A DNA stretch of 64,000 nt from Bradyrhizobium sp. URHD0069 (GCF_000701345.1 NZ_JNIJ01000009.1:62001-126000); one strand, 5' to 3'; numbered from the stretch's first letter, positions 25,242 through 34,400 are shown. Made by a program: numbers and translations. The notes: a model not told the origin generated them from the letters alone.

Positions 25242-25400
25242 ATGAGTGTTCTTTCAACCGCAATTCTCGCGTTTGTGGCTGGGTTTCTAACGTGTGTTGC
25301 AATGGGAGGTGCTGTGGTCTGGTGGGCCTTTGCCGACAAGCGCGCTAGAGGACCATCCCCAAAGGCGTCAATTCGACCTACGACAATCGAGAGGGCATGA
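25242..25400 (+). CDS. 52-residue single-pass membrane protein
   Basis: This is a short protein with one strong membrane helix (TAILAFVAGFLTCVAMGGAV, then VWWAF) and a basic C-terminal tail rich in Lys, Arg and Pro. The ATG at 25242 has an excellent ribosome site (GGGAGGGAG), so I prefer it to the upstream start of the same frame. No family known. A 38-codon frame overlaps its stop (ATGA at 25397) but has no other support. Confidence 0.6.
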   Translation: MSVLSTAILAFVAGFLTCVAMGGAVVWWAFADKRARGPSPKASIRPTTIERA

Positions 25401-25490
25401 ACATGAATGAAAGCGGCGGCCGCGTCGGAAACAGGTGTTGTCGGCCTCTCGTGCTGACGATTGTGATTACAAACCTCGATGCCTCGCAGT

Positions 25491-26978
25491 TTAATTGGAT
25501 CGTCGCGCCTTAGGAGGCGAAAGGCAAGGCGGTGACGTGCTTGCGAGGCGTCGGACGAGGACAGGCGCGGGCTTTGGTTCCGCGAGCGGGGGAGGCGGGT
25601 CCGTGAGAAGCTTGGATGTACTCCAAGAATAAAAACGGAGGGTGGACCACTGCGTCGAGAGCTCGACCCAATTGCTCATACCGGCGCCTGGATTGTTGAC
25701 GAAACTGTACCTAAAATCGGCGGTCGCGTCGCGCCACCAGTCGGCCCCAACGTTGGCAACGAATTTCATTTCTGGATCAGTCGTCCTCATCTCCATCTGC
25801 ACATACACACCGTCAACGCTTCCAGCGGGATACGTGCCTCGTTTGGTCAGCCAGAAATGATCATTGTACCCGGGCGGAGGGGCGCCAATGGCCGCACTGC
25901 CGTCCGGCTCCGTGTTTAGCCGCATCTCAACGGCCGTCGCTTTCGGCGAGAAGTTGGAGACAAAGTGAGCCCCCGTGATCCCATATTTGGCCTGGTCTTG
26001 GACCAATATCCACTCCTGGGTAGCGGTGAGGTGGACGTAGGTTTTTGCATTGGCAACTATTATGCTTCCGTCGGGATTCGAATAGGCGGGCGCCCCCACT
26101 TTCGGATAGATCTGCCCCCATCCGGTGACCGCGGTGAAATCGGAAGGCGGGGCGCTGTAGCCCGGAGGCTTGTACGAGCCGCTGCACCACGCGTAGGTCC
26201 TGGGCACTCCGACGGCATATCCTTCGCTGTGACCGGAGGTATTTTGAGTTATAGCGTCCAACAGCGGTGTGGTTGTTGTGATCTCTTTGCCCGATCTTAA
26301 CTCTGCGCGGTCCGCTAAAGTCAGGTCGTCCGGCAATACACCCCTCCGGACATTCCTTACCGGAATAGCATGGCCGCTGAATCCGGTTTGATGATTTATC
26401 CTCGAGCCCGAGCGGCCGCCGTCGGTTGCAAGACTTTTGCGTCCGTCATCCAGCACCGAATTGTGTGTGTCCTCTTCCTCCAAAGGCGGTAGATCTGCAC
26501 CCTGTCGCCGAGCTTCCTTCCAGACAAAGCGGGTAAAGGCCGCAGTTTCAGGCCACTGCAGGTGAATCGGATCCGTGAAAGCTGAGTCCGGCGCGTGCCG
26601 ACGCGTCTGGTTGACGGTGAGGAAGCAAGGGGCTGCGTTGGCGACGCCCCGCTGCTGCGCTTCGGGAGGAATGACGCCGAAATCGAGGTTCCGCAAGGTC
26701 GCCGATGATCCTTCGGCGATAAGACCTGCATTTTTCCAGTTGGGGTTTTCTCTCAGCCAAGCGAAACGACGGTCGATGCACCAGGTATCGGATACCGGAG
26801 GCGGTGGCAGACGATCCATTGCACGTAAGGTGCCCAGCCCAGCATAGAACAAAGTGACCGACAAGATCGCCCCCGCGATGAATGCCCCAGGATAGACGCG
26901 TGCACGACGATGTGGCCGGAGTTCTTTGCCGACCCCGATCCCGAGCAACTGCGTAGGCGCGAGGAACTGTTCGCTCAT
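25491..26978 (-). CDS. Chimeric protein: SGNH-like O-acetylation partner N-terminus fused to surface-protein domain
   Basis: The ATG at 26978 starts 2 nt after the stop of an MBOAT remnant, the position of the AlgJ/AlgX-like partner gene in acyltransferase operons. The N-terminal ~150 residues fit such a partner: membrane helix (AFIAGAILSVTLFYAGLGTL), DTWCIDRRFAWLRENPN, and the block with AEGSSATLRNLDFGVI and NAAPCFLTVNQT. The rest of that domain is missing. From about residue 225 the protein becomes a copy of the unknown domain at the start of the 23167-24873 protein (TGWGQIYPKVGAPAYSNPDG, VANVGADWWRDATADF). The tail is short and Pro-rich. This looks like a recombinant gene; whether the product is functional is unclear. 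Confidence 0.65.
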   Translation of the reverse strand: MSEQFLAPTQLLGIGVGKELRPHRRARVYPGAFIAGAILSVTLFYAGLGTLRAMDRLPPPPVSDTWCIDRRFAWLRENPNWKNAGLIAEGSSATLRNLDFGVIPPEAQQRGVANAAPCFLTVNQTRRHAPDSAFTDPIHLQWPETAAFTRFVWKEARRQGADLPPLEEEDTHNSVLDDGRKSLATDGGRSGSRINHQTGFSGHAIPVRNVRRGVLPDDLTLADRAELRSGKEITTTTPLLDAITQNTSGHSEGYAVGVPRTYAWCSGSYKPPGYSAPPSDFTAVTGWGQIYPKVGAPAYSNPDGSIIVANAKTYVHLTATQEWILVQDQAKYGITGAHFVSNFSPKATAVEMRLNTEPDGSAAIGAPPPGYNDHFWLTKRGTYPAGSVDGVYVQMEMRTTDPEMKFVANVGADWWRDATADFRYSFVNNPGAGMSNWVELSTQWSTLRFYSWSTSKLLTDPPPPLAEPKPAPVLVRRLASTSPPCLSPPKARRSN

Positions 26979-26980
26979 CG

Positions 26981-27379
26981 TCAGAACTGGAAATAGAGGA
27001 ACGACCGCACGGCGGACATCTGCGTCAAAGTGAAGACGAGAAGGCAACCCAACGCAGCGCCATGCAGCGGATACGCCGTCAGGCGAGCATTCCAGGAATG
27101 TCCCTCCTCGACCGGCCGCTGCGGATCGTAGCCCAACCATTGTTGTGAGGTGGGAGCAAACAGAGCGATCGCCATCATGGCGGCGATAGCCGCCAGCATT
27201 AGCAGCCCCGTCAGTTGCCGCTCGGCATTGATACTGAGATTGAATTCGTTCAGTCCGATCATCGTACCCATCATCTTGCCTGCGCTTCCCATAGAGTCCG
27301 CGCGGAATAGTCGCGAAGAAAGGCGGAGAGACTCATGTGCCAGCGTCGCCAGAAATCGATGATGTTTGTCGCCTTATAG
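26981..27379 (-). pseudogene. MBOAT (AlgI-like) O-acyltransferase, internal and C-terminal remnant
   Basis: Reading leftward, 27379-27275 encodes [19 protein letters not shown] then LRDY, the catalytic-His region of AlgI-like MBOAT proteins, which then hits a stop after a frameshift. In another frame 27292-26981 encodes the C-terminal membrane part (APTSQQWLGYDPQRPVEEG, ending SFLYFQF, the usual family end). The central region between these parts is missing, and the N-terminus is absent: homology begins exactly at a palindromic box (27380-27393). The gene is therefore a broken remnant. An N-terminal MBOAT piece lies 1 kb further right (28381-28488). Confidence 0.7.
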
Positions 27380-27393
27380 TTGACGATCCTCAA
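27380..27393. promoter_or_regulatory. TTGA-N6-TCAA palindrome (operator candidate), at MBOAT breakpoint
   Basis: TTGACGATCCTCAA. With its flank (TTGACGATCCTCAATAAGCGC) it matches the site at 28531 in 20 of 21 positions. It abuts the truncated MBOAT frame. Confidence 0.6.
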
Positions 27394-27628
27394 TAAGCGC
27401 GCGCAAGACCTTTCGACGCGGTCAGACAACAGTACGAAACAAACGATACGGATCTCGCTCGCATCCTGAACCGAGCACGGAGTACAACAGACCCGGTTAT
27501 CTGACGCGGCACGACTTGTCGCCTCAGAATGAGGCGGCGAATCCTATGTAACTCATCCGGGGGATGACGCTCCCATTTAGATGACGCTCCCCATTTATTC
27601 ACGATCAGCAACAAGAACGCCGCTGAGC

Positions 27629-28294
27629 TCACGAGACGGCAGGCTTCCAGAGCGCGATACACGTCGCCCTGTAGTGCCTGAAAAGCCAGCGCCATCGATC
27701 TAGGGCCGAGAGCCAAAAGCCGAACTGGGGAAAAGGAATGATGGACCGGGCAATGCGGCGTGGGAGAAGCAGCGGGTTTTTGACAAGCTCCTGCGCTACA
27801 GTCGGCCCCTCCACAATTCCACCATCCAGCAATTTCAATTGATGGAAAAGACCGCTGAGCTGCTCGATATCTGGCCTCAATAAAGTGTCGATGGGGTCGG
27901 GATGGTACGGGTAACTGTTTGGAACCGTAACCAGGAGAACGCCGTCAGGCGGAACCAGAGTGGTTAGGCGCTCGGCCATGCGTGATGCTGAAGGAACGTG
28001 CTCGAGCATATTGGAACAGAGGATCGTCTTCGCCTCCAGACTTCGCAGCCGTTCCAGATCATCATCGTTCATGATATCGGCAACGATATCGACGCCATCC
28101 GCTGCCTTGATATCCGTGTGGACGACCGGCACGCCTCGTCGCACCAGCGGACGAAATATCTGCTCATCCATGAAGGATTGAGTTCTCTCGCGAACTTCTG
28201 CCGTCGAACTTCCGATATTCAGTACCGTGCCCAGGGCTTCGTTATCTTTCTGGGCAAAATAAGTAGAAAGCCATACGGCCTCGTTTGGTAGCAT
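27629..28294 (-). CDS. Class I SAM-dependent methyltransferase-like protein
   Basis: This is a 221-residue protein with a methyltransferase fold. The motif I region is degenerate (TVLNIGSSTAEVRER in place of the Gly-rich loop); an acidic strand-2 end (VVHTDIKAADGVDIVADIMN) and motif ILCSNMLEHVPSASRMAERL follow, then VPPDGVLLVTVPNSYPYHPD. The end includes the pattern RSIIPFPQFGFWLSALDRWR. The methyl acceptor is unknown; the location suggests a sugar or glycolipid. I start it at 28294 because GGAGGATGAC precedes that ATG; upstream Met codons lack a site. Confidence 0.75.
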   Translation of the reverse strand: MLPNEAVWLSTYFAQKDNEALGTVLNIGSSTAEVRERTQSFMDEQIFRPLVRRGVPVVHTDIKAADGVDIVADIMNDDDLERLRSLEAKTILCSNMLEHVPSASRMAERLTTLVPPDGVLLVTVPNSYPYHPDPIDTLLRPDIEQLSGLFHQLKLLDGGIVEGPTVAQELVKNPLLLPRRIARSIIPFPQFGFWLSALDRWRWLFRHYRATCIALWKPAVS

Positions 28295-28380
28295 GTCATC
28301 CTCCATTGTCAGGGGTGACAACAGTTTCTGCTTAACGACTATCCTCTGCCTCCGATGATTTAGGTTTGCCGATGCACCGA

Positions 28381-28488
28381 TCAACCAAAACAGAGTGATA
28401 GATTACCTGCGAAGAGACGCAGCTCAACGATACCGACGAGGGCGAGTGGCACGAAGACAAACATGAACTCGTAAGAGCTGAACGGCAT
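28381..28488 (-). pseudogene. N-terminal remnant of an MBOAT acyltransferase
   Basis: A 35-codon frame reads MPFSSYEFMFVFVPLALVGI, which is the signature first helix of AlgI-like MBOAT proteins, then soon diverges and stops. A ribosome site (GGGGAG) precedes the ATG, and a TTGA-N6-TCAA box lies 43 bp upstream. The original start, leader and operator thus seem to survive, while the rest of the gene was lost or replaced by the methyltransferase region. The matching C-terminal remnant lies at 26981-27379. Confidence 0.6.
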
Positions 28489-28530
28489 ACTCCCCACGAG
28501 CCAAGAATATACATCGCGCTGATGGCCAAG

Positions 28531-28544
28531 TTGACGATTCTCAA
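28531..28544. promoter_or_regulatory. TTGA-N6-TCAA palindrome (operator candidate)
   Basis: TTGACGATTCTCAA, 43 bp before the MBOAT N-terminal remnant. The 21-bp stretch 28527-28547 is identical, inverted, to 34575-34595. Confidence 0.7.
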
Positions 28545-28654
28545 TAAGCGCCTGCGTGACCGCGGAAGGCGATCGGCTCCGCCAACCGTCAATAAATGCT
28601 CCCGTTCCACCCGTAGGGTGGTTGAATGCTCTTCGTTCAAAGTTCGAACCGTAA

Positions 28655-28668
28655 TTGACGGATATCAA
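28655..28668. promoter_or_regulatory. TTGA-N6-TCAA palindrome (operator candidate)
   Basis: TTGACGGATATCAA, 67 bp before the ATG of the rightward methyltransferase gene at 28736. Confidence 0.7.
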
Positions 28669-28735
28669 CTATGCCGGGTGTGACAGTTGCATCCTTGCGA
28701 TGACGGGCGCGGCTGGCGCTGTGGAGATTGCGGCC

Positions 28736-29677
28736 ATGGATGGAAAATCGGCAGGACCCGCTACGTTTCAGGAGTGGCGCCAACATCACTACGAAACTGA
28801 AAGGCAATATGCCCGCCAGATTCTGGAAACCCCAAAAGGATCGGATGAGCGCCGGCAGTTGTTCCAACAAGCTTATAGCGACGTTATTGGTAATATCATC
28901 GAGAATTATAATCCCGGCGCCGGCGAAACCAATTACACCGACACAGTGGTGGGTATCGTGAAGTCGCTACTGTCGTCGTCGCGCAAACATACCGCAAAGA
29001 TCTTTGATTTAGGCTGTGGGAGCGGCCACTTGTTGGTGGCGCTCGCAAAGGATGGTTACGACGGTTATGGCATCGATGTGTCCCAAGCCTCAATTGTACA
29101 GGCGAAGCAAGACCTTAGCCCCTTCGCCAAATCAGAGCACGTCCAGCATGGCGATATCCTTGACTACAATCCGCCAACGAATTTCGACGTCATTGTCATG
29201 GACAACGTGATCGAGCATTTGGTGCCGGATGAAACTTCCGACATTCTTGCCAAATGTTACGAGATGCTTGACCGGGAAGGTTATCTAGTCGTTCTCACAC
29301 CGCATTCGTTCTCCGGGCCACATGACATCAGCAAATACTTTGTGCCCTTCGGCTCGAAGGCGGAAGGATTTCATTTGAAAGAATTTTCATTCACTGACAT
29401 GAACCAGTTTCTCATGCATGCAGGTTTTCAGGAGGTCTGGGGTTTTCCTTTCCATCCCAGGCTGCTGGGCAAGTATCACCTCACGCCTAAGCCGTCTGAA
29501 TGGGCTGCTCGCAAAAGCATGATCCTCGAAAAAGTAGCCCAACATGGGCCGTTTCCGAAACTCCTGAGGCTCGGGCGCACATCGGCGCGTATGGTTACAG
29601 CTCTCGCGTTCCCTACCGTTGCCATAGGTGTAAAGAGAATATCGGGAACGTCGAGCAATGGCGGTTCTTCGATGTGA
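28736..29677 (+). CDS. Class I SAM-dependent methyltransferase
   Basis: This is a 313-residue methyltransferase with a clear motif I (IFDLGCGSGHLLVALAKDGY), acidic motif GYGIDVSQASI, and post-I motifs HGDILDYNPP, VIVMDNVIEHL and YLVVLTPHSFSGPHD. A helical N-terminal extension of about 90 residues (FQEWRQHHYETERQYARQIL) precedes the fold. The overall pattern is that of sugar or lipid-linked sugar methyltransferases in polysaccharide clusters. The ATG at 28736 follows GGAG at 9 nt; upstream in-frame Met codons would overlap the palindrome at 28655. The acceptor is unknown. Confidence 0.85.
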   Translation: MDGKSAGPATFQEWRQHHYETERQYARQILETPKGSDERRQLFQQAYSDVIGNIIENYNPGAGETNYTDTVVGIVKSLLSSSRKHTAKIFDLGCGSGHLLVALAKDGYDGYGIDVSQASIVQAKQDLSPFAKSEHVQHGDILDYNPPTNFDVIVMDNVIEHLVPDETSDILAKCYEMLDREGYLVVLTPHSFSGPHDISKYFVPFGSKAEGFHLKEFSFTDMNQFLMHAGFQEVWGFPFHPRLLGKYHLTPKPSEWAARKSMILEKVAQHGPFPKLLRLGRTSARMVTALAFPTVAIGVKRISGTSSNGGSSM

Positions 29678-30258
29678 TCGGTGGTTGAGGACAGGAACTC
29701 CGATAGCTCGTTAGCGGGCTGTCAAAGCGGGGCGATTTTGGGCACGCTGCGCTTCAGGAATGCCACCTGCAGCATTACAAGCTTGAAAGCGTTCGGTGGC
29801 CAGATTCTGGAAACCCGCGACTCCGGTCATCCCTGGGATGAAAGTCGCGCTCATCGAGCACAAGATCAATAGTCGATCTTCTTATGACTTGATGGTCGTC
29901 AATTTCCCGTAGGTCTGCAGCATTACTGTGCCACAGATCACGCACTGGTTGCCGGGACCCATGGGACGGGCTCTTTGACTGGTTGAGCGCAATGCAATGT
30001 TGGCGCGGCAATTGTTCGATGAAATCAACCTCCTGTCCGCAAAAGAGTTTCGAAGTCTTTCGTCTGAAGGGCAATTTGTCATTGAACGGTTCCTGTTCAT
30101 GCCCAAGTCGTATCTGATCATCAATGTTATATGCGGCGATTTCTGATCACCAAGTGACCCAACGACCGGAGCTCGAGAAGGGTGTTGAAGAACTCGCGGA
30201 GTCGGCCGGCTAGTCGGTGTTGACCACTGCACCCTCACTGCCAAGACAGGAATGTGCG
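29678..30258. other. Intergenic region with one operator candidate
   Basis: This is a 581-bp region without a supported gene between the methyltransferase and the glycosyltransferase. It contains one palindrome at 29889-29902. The stretch shows no family-supported frame on either strand. Confidence 0.45.
29889..29902. promoter_or_regulatory. TTGA-N6-TCAA palindrome (operator candidate)
   Basis: TTGATGGTCGTCAA, 357 bp before the glycosyltransferase start at 30259, further away than the other sites. Confidence 0.55.
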
Positions 30259-31311
30259 ATGTCACCCTCAGAAATTACGTTCGAATCGGCAGACGGCCCC
30301 CTCATTACGATTGCCATTCCAACATTCAACAGAGCTGCATTGCTTAGGGGGTGCATTCAATCGGCGTTATCGCAGACCTATGCCAATATCGAGATACTTG
30401 TTTCGAATAATGCATCGACCGACAATACAGAAGAGGTGCTGCGGGAGTTCAACGACAAAAGGCTCCGGGTACTGAGGCAGGAAACAAACATCGGGCTCCT
30501 ACCGAATTGGAACGCATGTGTGGCAGCTGCCAGAGGCGAATACGTTGTTTTACTTTCCGATGACGACAGTATATGCCCCTGGTTACTGGAACGGTGCGTT
30601 GATGTTGCCGGAAAGCAATCACAAGTTCCGATCGTCGTCGCATTGACTAATTTTCGTTTATCCTCATCGGGGCGAACCATTCCGGCTCGCACCAGTAGAC
30701 GTCTCGGATCAGGACTGCGGAATGGGATTGATGTCCTTTTGGAGTTCCTGAAGGATGAGATTATTGTTACGATGTGCAGCGTTATGCTGCGCACGGAAAC
30801 CTTGCGTTTACGAGGAGGAATTCCCCTCGACCTGCCTCATACAGCGGACGTTGGAACGTGGGCGCCTCTTCTGCTCGAAGGTAAAGTCGGTTTCGTCAAC
30901 GAGGCGTGCGCGACCTTCAACCTTCATGACAACTCGGAGACAGCCAGATTGAGTGTAGCGCAGATTTTGTGCGACGGTTGGAAAGTCGCGAATCTCATTG
31001 CGCGTAACGCGGACGAGCGCATCAAGGTCCCATCGCTACGTGAAGAAGTCAAACGTCAAGCCAGACGCTGCTTCTCTCGCCGGGCCTTGGTATTTTTGAC
31101 GTATCATCGCAGCAACGGCGCCAGCGTGCCGGAGATTTTGATGTTCGTATGGCGCTTTCGGAGCGACTTGATGATTGTGGACAAACCATCAGTCCTGAGG
31201 TTTGCGGCGATCATTCTCTGTCCAAGGCCAATAGCAGAACGACTTCGGCATCTCAGACAGGCGTTCTCCAAAGATTGGCGAGACCGCCAAACCGTCGTCA
31301 GACCCGGATGA
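30259..31311 (+). CDS. Glycosyltransferase family 2
   Basis: This is a GT-A fold transferase that should add a sugar to a lipid-linked repeat unit. The nucleotide-binding start is LITIAIPTFNRAALLRGCI, followed by EILVSNNASTDNTEEVL and the metal-binding region VLLSDDDSICPW (in place of classical DXD). A central region with ETLRLRGGIPLDLPHTADVG would bind the acceptor. It is 350 residues. The ATG at 30259 is chosen with AGGA 8 nt upstream. Donor and acceptor cannot be read. It converges on the polymerase gene. Confidence 0.87.
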   Translation: MSPSEITFESADGPLITIAIPTFNRAALLRGCIQSALSQTYANIEILVSNNASTDNTEEVLREFNDKRLRVLRQETNIGLLPNWNACVAAARGEYVVLLSDDDSICPWLLERCVDVAGKQSQVPIVVALTNFRLSSSGRTIPARTSRRLGSGLRNGIDVLLEFLKDEIIVTMCSVMLRTETLRLRGGIPLDLPHTADVGTWAPLLLEGKVGFVNEACATFNLHDNSETARLSVAQILCDGWKVANLIARNADERIKVPSLREEVKRQARRCFSRRALVFLTYHRSNGASVPEILMFVWRFRSDLMIVDKPSVLRFAAIILCPRPIAERLRHLRQAFSKDWRDRQTVVRPG

Positions 31312-31451
31312 CATCGTCATCCGCCAGGCGGCACCGTCTCGCGCTCGCGCGGCTTCGTCGGTGAGTGAGTTTTGCGCTCTGCTCCGAGCCACGGTCGTCG
31401 CCGTCCGCCGCCAGCAGCATCTGTGCCGGCATGGGCTTTCGTGCCCGAGGC

Positions 31452-32723
31452 CTAGTTGTTCCTCTCAGCAGCGGCCCAAGCTCGGACTGAGCGCAACGCC
31501 TTTTCGAGCGCGTCTTCGCCTGGCATCGCCGAGAATCGTCCTGCGTACGTAAAGTAAAGCGCCATCGAGACGAAATGGTCGACCAGATTTTCGGAAAAGA
31601 AGTATATCAATAATACCATAAAGAGGACTTTAGTAAGACCCGTCTTCAGGTTGAACAATACATGCAGTAGAAAACATACGAACACAGCCAGGTTAATCAA
31701 TCCGTACTCTGCGAGAATGCGGAGATAGTCGTTGTGTGGGACCAAATGTAAAACCGTTAAATACGGTGTTTGCCCAATCCCGTATCCAAAAAGCAGTGTA
31801 CCAAGGCTGCCGCTGGAGTATATGTCCCATATATTAGCCCAGTGCATCAGACGGAAAAATCCGGATAGATCCGTGGTTCCCGTGAGTTGAACCAACTCCC
31901 TAAATGACAACCTGGAAACAACCTCAGGACCCAACTGGGCCAGCAGGTTCATGCTTTCGACGGTAGCTATAGCGCGGTCGAAGGCGCCAGCCCAGAAAGC
32001 GACGATCGCGACAAGAATAAAGATCGCTAGCGCGATCACTGACTGCTTTCTCAACGGAACAGCAATCCACACGCTAATGGCAACGATGGTTGCCACCGCC
32101 ACTCCGATCTTGTTCATCAGCGCGACATTCAGAAACTGCAAGAATATGGCGCGCACCCCGAGCCGCTCCGCCAAGGTGAATATCAGGGCAGAGAAATACA
32201 AAGTGGCTACATTCATGTTGGCAAAATAGGAAAATATATTCGTGCCGTTGTTCTGGATCAACTCGGGAATTCTGCTGTTGCCGAATGCCAGGAAGAAAAA
32301 TATCGGTAATGCTGCGAGAAAACAAATGTACCGAATTTCAACTGGACGAAGTTTGGCGGCGCAGGCGTGGCCAGCCGCATAAAATACGTAAATCGACAGG
32401 TATTTAATTCCGTCAACTACTGACGCGGTCGGAAAATTGAAGACGATGCTCAGGCACGTGAATGTGCAGGCGGCGGCAAGGTAGAATACATTTGTAGTGC
32501 TGCTATGCCGTGACCGGAATACGGTAAAAGCGGCATACGCGACGAGCGCGATACTCACGGCATTGCTGGCGACATTAAATATTGGAGAAATCAGTAAGTG
32601 ATAGAAGAGCGTAAGAACACTTATCAGTGCAATCGAAGCAAGAATTGCAACGAAATATTGCGGATTCGCCGATTCGGCGGCGCGTTTGGAAAGGCTTACA
32701 ACGTTGTCTGTCAAATAGGCCAT
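31452..32723 (-). CDS. O-antigen polymerase/ligase-like membrane protein (Wzy candidate)
   Basis: This is a 423-residue polytopic membrane protein with about eleven hydrophobic segments. A large hydrophilic loop in the second half contains SRLSFRELVQLTGTTDLSGF, GYGIGQTPYLT and LVPHNDYLRILAEYGLINLA. The motif H-N-D-Y-L-x-x-x-x-E-x-G is the hallmark of the Wzy_C (O-antigen ligase/polymerase) family. It should polymerise repeat units in the periplasm. Start at the ATG 32723 with AGGAG 6 nt before (an upstream TTG is in frame). It lies directly after the Wzz-like gene on the same strand, 78 bp apart. Confidence 0.85.
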   Translation of the reverse strand: MAYLTDNVVSLSKRAAESANPQYFVAILASIALISVLTLFYHLLISPIFNVASNAVSIALVAYAAFTVFRSRHSSTTNVFYLAAACTFTCLSIVFNFPTASVVDGIKYLSIYVFYAAGHACAAKLRPVEIRYICFLAALPIFFFLAFGNSRIPELIQNNGTNIFSYFANMNVATLYFSALIFTLAERLGVRAIFLQFLNVALMNKIGVAVATIVAISVWIAVPLRKQSVIALAIFILVAIVAFWAGAFDRAIATVESMNLLAQLGPEVVSRLSFRELVQLTGTTDLSGFFRLMHWANIWDIYSSGSLGTLLFGYGIGQTPYLTVLHLVPHNDYLRILAEYGLINLAVFVCFLLHVLFNLKTGLTKVLFMVLLIYFFSENLVDHFVSMALYFTYAGRFSAMPGEDALEKALRSVRAWAAAERNN

Positions 32724-32801
32724 CAAGGCTCCTGTGAGGCATTTGCTATCGGCCCCATCGGAGACGCCACCCGTTCGGGTTTTGCCGATCCAACTGGTTG
32801 G

Positions 32802-34289
32802 TCACTCCGCCGCCTGAATTTCCTTAAGGTGGCTGCGCACGGACCGTCGGACCACTTCCTCGATCGCTCTTCCAACTCCGTCCTCACCTTCATCACGTCG
32901 GCGTACGCGCGTGAGTTCTAGCATCACTGCAAATGCCGACCCCAGTGCTATGCCCCCGAGGGCCGCCAGCACGACAAGGTGTATTGCCCGCGGAAACACG
33001 GGCATAATTGATGGCTCTGCCTGCTGAACCACCCGAACGCTCGATAGCTGGGACTTTTTGGCAATATCCTGATTGATCTGTTCCTCGATCACGCGGGTTC
33101 CGTAATGGTCTGCCGCACCTGAAGCTCTGGTGAGCACGCGCTTCAGCCGGTCATATTCCGCCTCCTTTGATGAGAGAGACGCCAGCTCCGCATTGATCTT
33201 CTCAAGTTCGGCGACAAGGTGCTTTTCGACTCTGAGTGAGCCATTTAGATCAGTGTTGACCTTTAGCAGGTTCGCCATGGCGTCCTGATACACCTTCACA
33301 AGAAGCAATGGCGGTGCTTCTTCGCTTTGCACCGTCCCGACCGCGTTTTCGCTGTCCTTGTGATCGCGTCCGCGAAGGTTGTTCACGATGCCGGTAACTG
33401 TTCTCGATTGGTATACAGGTCGCAGTATCAGTAGCTGATCCAGAATTGCCTGCTTCTGGCCTTTTCGCTCTTCGATCGCCCCGCGCGTTGAGGCAATCAG
33501 GGAGTCCAGTTCGTCGGCTCGCTTGAGAAGCAGCGAGCGCTGGTCGGCGACGGAATAAATCGCGGCCGAGACTGAAAAATTCCGAAGTTCGGTGGCCGCT
33601 GCCTCGGCGTCCTGCTCCAGTCGTTTCGATTGCTGTTGAAAGAAAATACCCGCGCCTGGAACCTGAACGAGGTCGGCCTGGGTGGCCACCAATACGTTCG
33701 CAAGTTCGTTCAGGTAATCTGCCGCGATGGCCGGATCAGGATAACGGAATGATATCCGCAGAAGGTCGGATCGCCCTTCCGCCCTTGTGGTGATAAGGTC
33801 ACGGAGTGCCGCAATTGCTTCCCGCCTGTTAGCCTCAGGTCCACTCGCGTGACCCTTGGTCTCATTCAGAGATTGCGATTTGAGAAAATTGAACGGTTGA
33901 GGCAAATCGAACTGTTCTAGCCATTGAAGACTCCTGGAAAGCAAGCCTGGCTCGTTGTTCGGGAACATACGGGCGAGGCCAACCGTCGAGGCTGCCTGAC
34001 CAACCACGTGGTCAGTGGTTGCAATCCGGGCTAGCGAGTCGATGCGACTTACGAGGTCGACGCCGCCCTCCCCAAAAGGACCACTCCCAGCGCCCGCCGA
34101 CCGATCCTTGATCCCCTGGCCGACGCGCATAAGGGTGTATGCTTCGTAGCGTTCGCCGACAGTGTTATAGAACAGAAATGCCGCGCCTGATGTAAGAACG
34201 AGGGCGGCATATATCACCCGCCGCCGTCGCCAGAGAATCGGCAGCATATCAGTAAGCATGTGAGCATAGTTGTAATTGCTTTGTTGCAC
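32802..34289 (-). CDS. Polysaccharide chain-length/co-polymerase protein (Wzz/GumC-like)
   Basis: This is an inner-membrane polysaccharide co-polymerase. It has an N-terminal helix following LPILWRRRRVIYAALVLTSG, a long periplasmic coiled coil (about 150-440; for example EAAATELRNFSVSAAIYSV and SKEAEYDRLKRVLTRASGA), and a C-terminal helix (VVLAALGGIALGSAFAVMLE) after the Pro-rich PSIMPVFPRAIH motif. There is no tyrosine-kinase domain, so it is GumC/Wzz-like rather than a complete Wzc. I start at GTG 34289 (GGGAGC upstream) rather than GTG 34322. Paired with the polymerase downstream, it would set chain length and may connect to an outer-membrane exporter not in this window. Confidence 0.87.
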   Translation of the reverse strand: MQQSNYNYAHMLTDMLPILWRRRRVIYAALVLTSGAAFLFYNTVGERYEAYTLMRVGQGIKDRSAGAGSGPFGEGGVDLVSRIDSLARIATTDHVVGQAASTVGLARMFPNNEPGLLSRSLQWLEQFDLPQPFNFLKSQSLNETKGHASGPEANRREAIAALRDLITTRAEGRSDLLRISFRYPDPAIAADYLNELANVLVATQADLVQVPGAGIFFQQQSKRLEQDAEAAATELRNFSVSAAIYSVADQRSLLLKRADELDSLIASTRGAIEERKGQKQAILDQLLILRPVYQSRTVTGIVNNLRGRDHKDSENAVGTVQSEEAPPLLLVKVYQDAMANLLKVNTDLNGSLRVEKHLVAELEKINAELASLSSKEAEYDRLKRVLTRASGAADHYGTRVIEEQINQDIAKKSQLSSVRVVQQAEPSIMPVFPRAIHLVVLAALGGIALGSAFAVMLELTRVRRRDEGEDGVGRAIEEVVRRSVRSHLKEIQAAE

Positions 34290-34386
34290 GGCGAATAGCT
34301 CCCACAGTTGACCACGGGGCACGGACTATGCACTCAGACGACGTGCGTCATACCTCCAAGTAATGCGCGCCCGGCGGACCAACGAG

Positions 34387-34400
34387 TTGACGATTGTCAA
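34387..34400. promoter_or_regulatory. TTGA-N6-TCAA palindrome (operator candidate)
   Basis: TTGACGATTGTCAA, 97 bp before the leftward Wzz-like gene. It is one of two sites in the 414-bp divergent promoter region between that gene and the acyltransferase at 34704; no gene is seen in that region. Confidence 0.75.

Noticed and set aside
25397..25513. 38-codon frame overlapping the 52-residue membrane protein by ATGA
   Set aside because: Only the overlap supports it; it runs into the 3' end of the opposite-strand gene and has no clear hydrophobic or conserved pattern.
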